Made by a program: the position numbers and the translations under genes
The notes under the pieces: generated by a model
The model's input: only the letters and a program-made list of their open reading frames with translations
Database searches by the model: none
What the model was told of the DNA's origin: nothing
Source: Spinacia oleracea
Taxonomy: Eukaryota; Streptophyta; Magnoliopsida; Caryophyllales; Amaranthaceae
DNA: 64,000 nucleotides
Assembly: GCF_020520425.1 (NCBI RefSeq)
Contig: NC_079487.1
Coordinates: 129,974,385-130,038,384, forward strand
Reading direction: 5' to 3'
Part shown: positions 25,981 through 36,432 of the stretch, piece by piece
How positions within the stretch are numbered: position 1 is the first letter of the stretch
Layout of the letters: the number at the start of each line of letters is the position of its first letter

Positions 25981-26172
25981 TACAAGGAAATCGGTGCAAA
26001 TATTCCGGAACGGAGGGAATACATATGTTTATGGCCTATACGGGTATGGGGTACCAAACCGGGGTAGTTAATTTATGTGGGTGGACGGGGAGGGACCGGA
26101 TCGAATTCGATATAGTCATATAGGTGGTGCTTGATTTCATTCATATTTCCCGTATTTTACCAATTTTGTAAG

Positions 26173-26436
26173 TTAAAGTGGTGTACAATAAAAATTGTAT
26201 ATTGGGGTAAAAGTTAAGACACAATGTTTAGAAGTTATTCTGTTATAATGAAAAAATTATATATTTTTTAGTTATAACATATTTTTCTTTTATTAAAATT
26301 ATCGTTTTGAAATCACTTATAATGTATAAAAGTAACTATGCAATCCTTTAAATGTTTATCTATATAAAAAAAATTATACAAGTTAATCAATACATGTTAT
26401 AAGTTACCAAAATTGTGTAAAAATTATCCCGGTGCA
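26173..26436 (-). mobile_element. Second copy of the GTGTACAATAAAT element family
   Basis: The left end GTGTACAATAAAAATTGTAT and the inverted interior (AGATAAACATTTAAAGG on the minus strand near 26360) match the copy at 4598-4884. The right border is blurred. Confidence 0.45.
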
Positions 26437-26630
26437 CAGTAAGGACTTTTTGTATTTTTTGCATCTAATTTTTTTTGATAATACATTAAAGAAAACACAC
26501 TCAATTCTTATTGTAATATTTCTTTAAAACCATTTGTTTTTAATATCAATTTTTTTAATAGAAAACAAAATATTGTTGAAAAAAACCACATTGGAGTTGA
26601 TACAATTTTTTGTTTAAGTACTGAGTATAA

Positions 26631-26955
26631 GAGCATATGCAACGGTGAGTTAGAAGTAACTCACAACACCCTCTCTCCTACTTGTGAGTTAGAAGTAATT
26701 CACAACACCCTCTCTTTTTTTTTGAGGGAACAACACCCTCTCTCCTGTTTGTGAGTTAACTCATTATTGAAGGTGGTGACTCACAATATTACCATAGGAA
26801 GGGGATGTACCCACTGAAGAGGAGCTAACGGGCTGGCATCTTCAATCTTGGCCGTTAATCACAAAATAACGCTGTTTTTTTTAAAAAAAATAAAAAATTA
26901 TACCTGTAATTCTGACGCCAAACAACAATATTTTTGGGGTCCAATGCTCATGCTC
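26631..26955. mobile_element. Tourist/Harbinger-like MITE with TAA duplication
   Basis: The ends are GAGCATATGCAACGG and, reversed, GAGCATGAGCATTGG. TAA flanks both sides at 26628-26630 and 26956-26958. A 50-60 bp internal duplication of GTGAGTTAGAAGTAA(C/T)TCACAACACC is visible at 26646-26712. Length is 325 bp. Confidence 0.7.
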
Positions 26956-27462
26956 TAAGTATTTACTCTGTATATGTTAGTCACTTGATCCTTTTTTTTT
27001 ACATTTGCGGATGATGAATGATGGATGGATACGGGTGACGGGCTAAATAAGTGACACGTGTGGAGCGAATAGGAAGTTGGATGGATGCAGGTGAAACCCG
27101 ATAAAATCCAAATTTGATTCACTGAATTAAGCTCAGATAAATTAGAAATATATTGTGGAAAAATAACATTGACCTACAAGGCTACAATCCATCGAAAAAA
27201 AGTACTCCATATTTGAAATTCACCCGTTATCGATCGATGTTCTCACCTTCTTCTTCATAAATACTGTCCTCTCAATCTTATGTTGAAACAATTACGTAAT
27301 AACGAATAATTAGGTGGATAATGTAAATTGAATATAGAGGGTACTTTCACTTTCATAAATAAAATTTCCATTATAATGCGATCAACGTTTCCTCTCTTTA
27401 ATTGGTTGAAATTTTGGTGAATGATGCTAGCTAGAGTAGAGGGTTATAAAGGAATATAGACT

Positions 27463-27648
27463 CCGTTCTATTCAACTTATTTTTACTGAACATATATTAT
27501 CTTGAGTATTTTAATTTATCTGAATTTATTTTGTCTGAAATAAACTATTTGTGTGTGTGAAAATGTATGAAAAAATTATTTTGTATGAACTTATCTTATC
27601 TTATCTTAACTGAACTTTCTGAAATAAGTCGAAAAGAACAGATTCTCA
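27463..27648. mobile_element. MITE-like foldback, CACTTATTTT family, copy 2
   Basis: The left end reads GACTCCGTTCTATTCAACTT. The right end, reverse-complemented, reads GAATCTGTTCTTTTCGACTT. The interior has TTATCTGAA-type words, as in the copies at 5160 and 59845. Confidence 0.5.
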
Positions 27649-28130
27649 TATCAAGTTGTAAGGAGAACTGCTCTTAATGTACACATCATATCAAAGTGAT
27701 TCAAGTTGGATGTGAAAGATTGGCTCAATAGCTTTCCAATGCGGTCATAAGCTTGTTTTGGGTAAGAAACGAGAGAGTTATGATTGTTTTACGAGAAATT
27801 ATCCTGAAACAGAAGAAGTCCGACCCAACGTGTTGGTTGTCCGGCCGAACTAAAGCGAGGAAAAAAGATTGTGACTCCTGGAAGGGTGGTCCGATGTAGG
27901 TAAGGTTGATCAAACATGACCTTGATTCGACCGAACTTGTTACAGATCAACCTACACTTAGATGAAAAGTGAGAAAAGATGTAGCCGTTTAGGTGAGAGA
28001 GATAGAGAGTTTGAGGGGGAGAAGCTTTCATGGCTTTACCACGTTACATTTTCTTGTCTCCATTTCATGCTTGGTTTAGTGGCACTCTTAATCGTTATTC
28101 GTCATTGTTAATTAATCACAAAATAGTTGC

Positions 28131-28879
28131 TGTAAACACAAAATTCAAGTCTGCAAAATAAGAGAATTAAAATATGTGACAAAATAATACTTTATTGATT
28201 TTTCTGTATTTGGGTATAATCTTTAATATTTTCTCATCTGATTCGATCTCCACTTTTAGTTTGACTTGGTTCACGGATTGAAATAATTTGTACTTGAATG
28301 AGGGTACTCGGGCTTGATCTCGTTCAAGAACGTTGATGTAGAAATAGAACGGCACGTGTATGCTTGTTGTTCTTTTTCCACCGGGATTATTTGATGTTGA
28401 TTTGGTGTTTCTTTTTCCACCGGGATTATTTGATGTGGATTTGGTGTTGCTCACGATTCACGAACGGGTTTTGATCTTCTTGAATAAGGGCCTTCGGGCT
28501 TGATCTTTAAGGGAGGGAGTCGTGACTTGACTGGCGCACAGGGAGAATATTTAAGAGTTTTAGGTTTGCCGTCTGTTTCTCCTCTCCCTGGAATGAAATG
28601 ACAAGCTTGTATTTATAGGGTGAGAGAGCTTTTAGAGTTTTGTTGTACATTGAGCCTTTTGTGGCTGTCATGACCCATTTATAACAGTTTTAACCCATTT
28701 TATTGGGTTTTAACCATTAAAAATATTCGGGTATAATTAAAATAATTTAAATGGACTAATTTAATTTGTTCACCCAAATTAATTAATTTTATGACCGTCA
28801 AATAATTAATGAATTAATATTTTGACTTTTGACCCAATTATATTCAACGTGGCACATTAATAAATTTTCCGTGCCTACA
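28131..28879 (-). mobile_element. Solo LTR with GTTGC target duplication
   Basis: Read on the minus strand it begins TGTAGGCACGGAAAATTTAT and ends TTGTGTTTACA (TG...CA). It is flanked by GTTGC at 28126-28130 and 28880-28884. A TATA box (CCTATAAATAC on the minus strand near 28615) and an AATAAA signal near 28190 sit where an LTR should have them. Inside, a block of about 38 bp (CTTTTTCCACCGGGATTATT...) is repeated in tandem at 28372-28450. No internal retrotransposon region remains. Length is 749 bp. Confidence 0.85.
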
Positions 28880-29119
28880 GTTGCTACAACATGTGTTTTG
28901 TTTGGAAATTCAATCAAGTTTCTCCCAACACTTCACTAGCTTAACTAGTTGATTGGTAATTTGGCACCTACCCAAAGATAAATTTTCAATTTGATTCTTT
29001 CTAGTAGTGTTTTGCTTTTATTTCTTTTCAACATTCCCTTTCTATTTTTATTGGGTGGGCACACTCCACAATTTGTAGGTAAGAGTGAACAGAACGACCA
29101 TATCGTACTTGTAGTGACC

Positions 29120-29282
29120 AATTGCTTGTTGGTTCAGTGGTGATTGGGGCTGAACTTGATAGGAAGAACCCGTGTTCGATCCCCCGCAACAACAATTAGG
29201 AGGGACCTGGAACCTAACCACCTAGAACTCGCCCCGAATCCGGATTATCCCTAAGGGAGAACCGACACCCAAAAAAAAAAAC
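29120..29282 (+). mobile_element. tRNA-derived SINE with long target duplication
   Basis: An A box (TGGTTCAGTGGTGATTGG near 29129) and a B box (GTTCGATCCCC near 29174) are followed by an A-rich tail. The flanks TATCGTACTTGTAGTG (29101) and TATCGTACCTGTAATG (29283) are a duplicated target differing at two bases, the signature of LINE-assisted insertion. Length is about 160 bp. Confidence 0.85.
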
Positions 29283-29299
29283 TATCGTACCTGTAATGC

Positions 29300-30430
29300 C
29301 AACATCAATAATTGCAAACGTAACTATTCTTCCAGATCTTGAATGAAACTTTACAAACTGAAAAGTAAACAATTATTTTTATTGTTCATTAAAACGTGAA
29401 AAATATCATTGATTTCGATGATGACATATGAAGAGGTTAATTCAAAGCCGTCAACGACTCAGCATAGTACCCCTTTGAAGAATTCAACTCTAATTATTGG
29501 CTGAGGAAATCCTATCATCCTAATCCACATATTTTATTTTCAACAACGTTATTGTTCTAAAAGTAATCAACAACATTAACTAATTTAGTTGGTTAAAATC
29601 ATGGTTGATAACTATAACCTATAATAGAAACAACGAAAGATCTCTCAACTTACACTCATTGACATCTTCTAGGTAGCAACTTGAGACCTTGAGTTTATAA
29701 CTAGGAAACTAAATACTCCATGAACTAAAGATGGGCACGAGGATAAGGTCATGATTTGTAGTTCATAATACACCTAGATTCCTGGTAATCAAATAGTTAC
29801 CAATGACTTTCTGTACAAGCTCAGACAATGATGTAGTTAATTATACACTCCGTATTAGATACTACTACAAGCTCATATTCAAAGTTTAATGATCAAACCT
29901 AGTTTGAAATTGATCATCAATTTAAAAAAAAATTAGGTTGTAATGTGTAAATACCAGCACAAGCTCAAATTATGATCATAGGAAGTTCATTTGTTTTTAT
30001 GGGAAATGAAAAATTACTTTCTTCGTGAACTTTCTAGGAAACGACATGCTATTTTTTAATTGCACTAAGGAATTCATATTTACGAGAAAATGACATGGGA
30101 ACTGTAACTTACCAAGGGGATGTGGATATGCCACTTCCATGTCCCACAGTAAATTTCAAAATTCTCAGGAAGTTCCACGTACTTCCCCTACGTCATATGT
30201 TTCATGTCAACTGAACATTGCAAAAGTCACACTTCCCCCTCTAATTTCTTGCAACCTAACAACACCTTAGAGTGACATAAGACTAATAGCATCATTGTTG
30301 TAAATAACCACAAAATTTCAAGACATAATGGCCCATCAAAATGTAATATTGTAATTTCTGAAAAGACAGGAAGGAAATTAATTCAGAGGTTTTTCACATG
30401 ATAACCAGGAAATCACATCAGTTTTCTGGC
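29300..30430. other. Upstream region of the P450 gene, no gene seen
   Basis: This is AT-rich sequence without a supported frame. Its last few hundred bases must carry the P450 promoter. A TACGGAGTA-type word occurs near 29850. Confidence 0.5.
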
Positions 30431-30441
30431 GTAGAAACTCC

Positions 30442-30448
30442 TATAAAT
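30442..30448 (+). promoter_or_regulatory. TATA box of the CYP82-like gene
   Basis: TATAAAT lies 90 bp before the ATG at 30532, in good position for a leader of about 55-60 nt. Confidence 0.6.
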
Positions 30449-30531
30449 TCAACCATAAAACCTGCATTTTCCTTTGTCTTCCAAACCTCAAAGACACCAC
30501 CTTACACCAACTCTAGCAAGAGTGAAAAAAT

Positions 30532-32616
30532 ATGGAAATTTTCACTCCATATTGGCAGTTGATTCTGCTAGTTATTCTAGCTGTAACTCTGATTCCAACA
30601 TACCATAGTACCCGGAAATCAATAAAAAGTATTAACAAGCACAAAATGAGTAAGAAACTTCCTCAACCACCAGGGGCATTGCCCTTCATAGGTCACTTAC
30701 ATCTTCTAAGTGGCAAAAAAACCATAGCCCGAACACTCGGAGCAATGGCTGATGAATGCGGCCCAATCTTCTCCCTCCGCCTTGGCCAACAGCGTGTAGT
30801 AGTCCTGAGTTCCTGGGAAACAGTGAAAGATTGTTTCCTGAACAACGATGCTGTCACTGCAACACGTCCTGCTATGGCTGTAAGCAAGTACTTTGCTTAC
30901 AACTACGCATCATTTGCCATCTCTCCATATGGAAAATACTGGCGCGATATCAGAAAGATATCAACTGTTGAGCTTTTATCAACAAAGAGGCTCGAGAAAA
31001 TGAAGCATGTTCGAGCTTCAGAGGTGAACTCCTGCATCAAACATCTGTTTAAGGAATGCAGAAAACTTTCAGACAACAACAATAAGTTCCAAAGTGGGAA
31101 AATTTCACTATGTAAGTGGTTTGAGTACACAAGTTTTAATATTGTTATCCGTATGATAGTTGGAAAGACGTTTTCTCCTCAATCATACGAAGAAAATGGC
31201 ACCTTTGCTTCGCAGTTTAAGAAGTTAATAGGCAAAGCTACATATGTTGCTGGGGTGGCCGTGCCCTCGGATTTCATACCGTCTATTGAATGGATGGATG
31301 TAATGGGGTATATCAGGTCTATGAAGGATATTCACAAGGAAATAGACATGATTATTGGACATTGGCTCGATGAGCATATCCAAACAAGGAAAGAACATCA
31401 ATGTGGTTGTGAAGATACTGACTTCATGGATGTTTTGCTGTCAAACCTTGCAGAAGGCAGTGTAATGTCTGGCTACACTAGGGACACTGTCATCAAAGCA
31501 ACATCACTGGTATTTTCTAATCTATTTCATCATAATAAGTATGGTATTTTCACAGATGAGAACGCCTTATGCATAAGACTACTGATGTCATCATTATAAA
31601 ATATAACTATATAGTGACAAACTGTAATTATTTGATTAGAAGGATAACTTTTTGATTTATTATAGTATTGAACATAACTATTTCTTTGGGTGGGTGGAGA
31701 GTAGAAAGCACAAACATCAATGATGTAGACGAATAGCTCTTCATCAACTAATGCCCTGTTATGTCCGCTTCAATTGATAGGTTCACTTAAGTTCATATAA
31801 ATACAGATTAGTAAAACCAGATGAATAAAACACACCCTAACTTAGCTGAAATCAATCTTAAGAAAATTTCTGGATTGAGTGCATGACTTTTTTATGCAAG
31901 CATATTCTGAATTTCTGGTCCCTTGAAAATTTCATGATTTTTTCAACATTTTTTTTTTCTCAAATAATATATAATTTTATATGCAGATACTATTATTAAC
32001 GGGGTCGGAAAGCACCTCCATCACACTAAGTTGGGCCATCTCACTACTATTGAACCACCCCAAGGCCCTAAAAGCAGCCCAAGAAGAACTGGATCACCAA
32101 GTTGGGAAACAGAGATGGGTAGAGGAATCAGACATCGCTAACCTACCATACCTCCAAGCCATTGTCAAGGAAACACTTCGTATGTACCCACCGAGCCCTT
32201 TGGCAGGTCCACGTGAGGCGATGGAAGATTGCCACATAGATGGCCACTTCATCTCAAAAGGAACCCGCATAATCGTTGACATCTGGAAGGTGCACCGGGA
32301 TCCAAGGGTGTGGCACGGGCCAGACGAGTTTCGGCCCGAAAGGTTCCTAAATGAGCATGGGAGTATTGATTTTAGAGGTCAGAGTTATGAGTACATCCCG
32401 TTTTCCCTAGGAAGAAGGGCTTGCCCAGGGATGAACTTTGGGTTGCAAGTGGTTCACCTGACGTTGGCTCGTTTGGTACAAGGATTTGATATATGGACCG
32501 ACAATGGTGGCTCAGTTGATATGACAGAAGGCTTAGGGCTAGCTATGCCCAAGGCAATCCCATTGTATGCCATCCTTGCAACCCGTTTGCCTTCAGAGTT
32601 GTATGATGCTCTGTAA
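30532..32616 (+). CDS. Cytochrome P450, CYP82-like, complete, 2 exons
   Basis: Exon 1 is 30532-31509 and exon 2 is 31987-32616 (535 aa). The donor CTG|GTATTT and acceptor ATGCAG|ATACTA are in frame, phase 0, and the single intron near residue 326 is typical of this P450 group. The N-terminal membrane anchor spans about residues 8-25, so the enzyme should sit on the ER facing the cytosol. The hinge is KKLPQPPGALPFIG (41-54). The I-helix reads LLTGSEST (329-336) where the family usually has AG-x-D/E-T-T. ExxR is KETLR (387-391), then FRPERF (441-446) and the haem loop FSLGRRACPG (465-474) with Cys472. All core residues are present, so it looks functional. CYP82 enzymes oxidise alkaloids, terpenoids, coumarins and flavones; the substrate here cannot be told. 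It lies 1 kb upstream of, and on the same strand as, the UGT array. Confidence 0.92.
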
Positions 32617-33619
32617 AGTGTAAAAGATGGTTATCAGCATTAAACCAACGAGAATAACTTCCATTATCAACATTCAACTGTGATGAAGAAATTACGTAGA
32701 ATATTTTTAATTTGATATTGTTATGTAACGCGGTTTTCTTTGATATAAAGAACTACAAATGGTTATTGTAATCAAAATAATAAAGTTTTAATAATCAAAA
32801 GCAAAAAAGTAATGCAAGAACGGAAACAAAGGATAAAAATAGAGACCTATGAGTCTATGACCTAATACACCAACATCTTAGACATGTCTGCTTGCTTCCA
32901 TTCTCTTGTATACGTAATTACTCCATATGTATATCAATCGCTAGTTACATTAGGACGTTAAAGCTATTCACATACTTTCTTTTGAACATCTATTATGTTT
33001 TTAAATTTTAACACAAGGAATACCACAATCACGTGGTTAGATTTGTCTCCATACATATTTTATACGTACGTTAATAAAATAAAATAAAAGTGAAACTCTA
33101 CTTGTTGCAATTTAATACTCGTTAGAAAAAGTATTAATTTAATGAGAAGTATAAAAAGGAGTGATTGAGACAAGGCAACACCTGATTCATGAATCAGGAT
33201 TCAGGACTAGAGTCACAGGCATCATAATCATTCAAGTATTTAACGCACAATTCAATCAACTCACAAGGAAAACATGAACCAAATAAAACCAAACAGTTCC
33301 ACCTAATTTCACCTACTCTTCAATAACAAGATCGTGAATATTTTCTCTCGCGAGCTCATACACATACCGACACGCCTACGTTTAGTCATTTTTACGGGCA
33401 TTTTAAGTAATGGCTTGTAAAAAGAGAATGTCTTAATTCATACTATATATGGAAGTTCACAAGACTCACACCCGTACTAAGATAAACCGTATCATAATCT
33501 AGACATGGTATTAAGAGAATAAGAGTACTAAGTTAATTAACATATTTTTTCATTATTATTTGCTTGTATTAAGAAAGATTTGTGTTAGTGAACAACCAAA
33601 ACACACAGCTTTGAGAAGG
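32617..33619. other. Spacer between P450 and first UGT
   Basis: No gene is seen. TATAAAAA at 33150-33157 and TATATAT at 33444-33450 are possible promoter elements for the UGT at 33620; neither is convincing. Confidence 0.4.
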
Positions 33620-35008
33620 ATGGGAAGCAAACTTCATATTATTATGTTTCCATGGTTTGCATATGGTCATATATACCCATTCATCCAACTCTCTAACAAG
33701 CTCTACTCACATGGCATCCAAATCTCTTTCTTCTCCATACCCGGAAACATCGATCGCATTAAATGCTCCCTTAATCTCACTCCTCCAAACCAACTCATCT
33801 CCCTTACTATACCTCCAGTTGAAGGACTACCCCCCAACTTTGACAGCAGCTCTGACATAACAACAGAAACTTCTGAGCTCCTCAAAGTAGCACTTGACCA
33901 AATGCAACCCCAAATCAAAACCCTCTTATCTCAACTCAAACCCCAAATCATCTGCTTTGATTTTGCACACTACTGGCTTCCCCCAATAGCTTCTGAATTA
34001 GGCATCAAAGCTGTTTATTTCAGTGTATTTTCAGCTGTTTCGAATTCATATCTAACTATTCCTGCGAGAATGCTTGATCCAACTAAACAACTCACAGTTG
34101 AGGACTTAAAGAACCCTCCTCAAGGCTACCCCAAAACCTCAATCACATCAGTAAAAACCTTCCAAGCTCGAAACTTCCAGTACATTTTCAAGAGCTTCCA
34201 CGGTGGACCCCCCGTTTTCGAAAGGGTAATGAGCTTCATAACAGCTTGTGATGCTACAATCTACAAGACCTGCACTGAAATAGAAGGTCCATACATAGAT
34301 TACTTAAAGACACAGATAGGAAAACCACTGATTTTGGCTGGGCCTTCTGTTCCTCCACCACCCTCTGGTGAACTAGAAGAAAAATGGGAACACTGTTTAG
34401 GTAACTTCCCTGAAAAATCAGTCATATTCTGCAATTTCGGAAGTGAGACGTACTTGGATAACACGCAGATTCAGGAGCTTACACTAGGGTTAGAGCTCAC
34501 TGGTCTGCCCTTCTTCCTGGTTCTGAATTTTGGAACCAGTAGCGTCGACGCCCATGCTAAGTTAGAAGCGACGCTACCAGAAGGGTTTCAAGAGAGAATT
34601 AGAGACAGAGGAGTAGTGCACACAGGGTGGGTGCAACAGCAGCACATTCTAGCACACAGAAGTGTAGGATGTTACTTAAATCATGCAGGTTTTAGCTCTG
34701 TAATAGAGGGTATTGTGAATGATTGTCAACTAGCATTTGTTCCACAAAAGGGTGACCAATTTATCAACTCTAAGTTTTTCAGTGGGGATCTGAAGCTGGG
34801 TGTGGAGGTAAACAGGAGAGATGAAGATGGGTATTTTGGAAAAAACGATATTCTGAAAGCTATACAGACAGTCATGGTGGATACTGATAAAGAACCAGGT
34901 AGATTCATCAGAAAGAATCACAGCAATTGGAGAATGTTTTTCTTAGATAAGGAGATAGAAACTAGATACATAGAAAATTTGGTTGATGAACTTGTTGTCT
35001 TGGCGTGA
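33620..35008 (+). CDS. UGT79-type glycosyltransferase, array member 1, intronless
   Basis: It encodes 462 aa from the ATG at 33620 (MGSKLHIIMFPWF). A longer frame from a TTG at 33560 is not a likely start, because paralogues begin just before the same LHIxMFPWFAYGH block. This is a family-1 UDP-sugar glycosyltransferase of plant group A. It has the catalytic His in AYGHIYPF (His17), its Asp partner in CFDFAHYW (Asp114) and a 44-residue PSPG sugar-donor box (about 337-380) from WVQQQHILAHRS to KGDQ. Group A (UGT79/91/94) enzymes often add a second sugar to an existing glycoside, such as anthocyanin 2''-xylosylation; quinoa amaranthin synthetase is, from memory, a relative. Against members 2 and 3 it is clearly more diverged (CYLNHAGF for CFLTHAGF, FVPQKGDQ for FLPLKADQ). 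It is probably cytosolic. Acceptor and donor are unknown. Confidence 0.93.
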   Translation: MGSKLHIIMFPWFAYGHIYPFIQLSNKLYSHGIQISFFSIPGNIDRIKCSLNLTPPNQLISLTIPPVEGLPPNFDSSSDITTETSELLKVALDQMQPQIKTLLSQLKPQIICFDFAHYWLPPIASELGIKAVYFSVFSAVSNSYLTIPARMLDPTKQLTVEDLKNPPQGYPKTSITSVKTFQARNFQYIFKSFHGGPPVFERVMSFITACDATIYKTCTEIEGPYIDYLKTQIGKPLILAGPSVPPPPSGELEEKWEHCLGNFPEKSVIFCNFGSETYLDNTQIQELTLGLELTGLPFFLVLNFGTSSVDAHAKLEATLPEGFQERIRDRGVVHTGWVQQQHILAHRSVGCYLNHAGFSSVIEGIVNDCQLAFVPQKGDQFINSKFFSGDLKLGVEVNRRDEDGYFGKNDILKAIQTVMVDTDKEPGRFIRKNHSNWRMFFLDKEIETRYIENLVDELVVLA

Positions 35009-36344
35009 AAAAGGTTGGTGATCATTGATCAAGGCTCCCGAAAGTTGTGGATGACCAACTAGCTTATACGAAATTATGAAGTACTCCGTCATGTTGATTA
35101 AGCGTATGCGTATCACCTAATCACCTCCTTAATGTTCGTTGAAGATCAAATAACACATCAGGATTTTCAAACACATGTAGTTGCCCCACTTTGATTCCAA
35201 AATCTAACAGCTGTTAATATAACACTTCAAACAGGCTCACTTATCATTTCACCAACTAAACGAAACTCCATTAGAAAAATTTGTAGCTCATCGTATTATT
35301 AGACTAACAAAGATAAGTCTAAACATAGTGTAAAGCCTTAAACATTGGAGTACGAATTGTGGGCCCCAGTCACATGAACAAAGTCCGAAACACGTACCTA
35401 ATACGAAGTACAATTGTAGCTACCACATCATATAGGTAATGAAAAGGACGTATTCACCGAAGTATTTATAGGTTGGGAGGACGACTAGATCATTTAGATG
35501 CAAAGATCAGCATAGAATATTAGTATGAGGGTCTTCCTTGTTAAGTAATGATTCAAAAGCACCATAAAAAGAACATCACCTTTCGTTGGCTGGTGTGCAG
35601 GGTATTTGAACGTAAGGATCCCGAACCCTAACCAGTTGGTAGCTTGGCAAGCAAGCTGGGTGAGCTCAATTCTCGAATCTCTTGAGCTGAAGAGAGCTAA
35701 ATTTGACTTGAAAGACCTGCAAATAGGTTAAAAATGTTTCAATTGTTTCGTTATATACGAGGTACATTTTAGCTGGTACTAGCTCTTGCTGTACGATAAT
35801 CAAAGCGAGCACCTCGTAGGAAGATGGTCCTAAGTGGCGCATGTTTGGCAAATAGAAAACAGTATTTCTGATTCACAGGCATTTCAGGCATACTCCGTAT
35901 AACAAATCATTTAATGAAATAATTTACATGACGTAACCTTTCCAGAATCTCATGACAGTTTGTTAAAAAAGATCCCACTTTTGGAAAGAATTTTTTTAAC
36001 TTTAGACACTGATATTCCAACCGCCAATAAGAGTATAAGACAAAACGACCTACTACTCAACAACTCTGAACTCAAGAATATGATTTTATTATACACATAC
36101 CAACCTAGAACTCTGAAAGTGATTCTCTAATCTACCTTGGGCTTACTCGGATTGAGGGTAACTACTTACGGGTTGGAAGGTGGTAGATGACTACTATTAC
36201 CTCCAAAAGAGTGGGTAGTATCCTCCCTTTCTTTTTACGCCATCACAACTTCATCTACGTCCATACCCATTCTCTTAGTTAGTTACTACGTACTACCCCT
36301 TTAATGTATTACATCTAACCAAAACACGGGGGTATTTTTTAATT
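35009..36344. other. Spacer between UGT members 1 and 2
   Basis: No gene is seen. A TACGGAGTA-type word is present near 35890. I do not see here the 3' flank that follows members 2 and 3, so member 1 is not part of the recent duplication. Confidence 0.4.
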
Positions 36345-36352
36345 TATATAAA
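36345..36352 (+). promoter_or_regulatory. TATA box of UGT member 2
   Basis: TATATAAA lies 81 bp upstream of the ATG at 36433, a normal distance for a plant core promoter. Confidence 0.55.
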
Positions 36353-36432
36353 GGGGACATATTAGAGGGAGGGAAGCATCAATTTTTGTTTCTCGTCTCT
36401 CATAGCAAACAAAACACTTAGCTTCAGTAAAG

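Larger units (their letters stand above)
24987..26019. mobile_element. Stowaway-like MITE expanded by nested insertions
   Basis: The left end CTCCCTCCGTCCCGAAATAC follows TA. The right end TATTCCGGAACGGAGGGAA precedes TA at 26020-26021. Interior blocks (GTTGATAGTGGGTATTTTTA and others) match the complete family member at 62585-62911. The normal element is about 320 bp; here it spans about 1030 bp because a Helitron (25048-25337) and a second element (about 25540-25980) are inserted. Confidence 0.65.

Noticed and set aside
31510..31599. Read-through of P450 exon 1 to a stop at 31599
   Set aside because: The residues after position 326 do not match P450s. The GT donor at 31510 and the acceptor at 31985 restore the I-helix, so this is intron.
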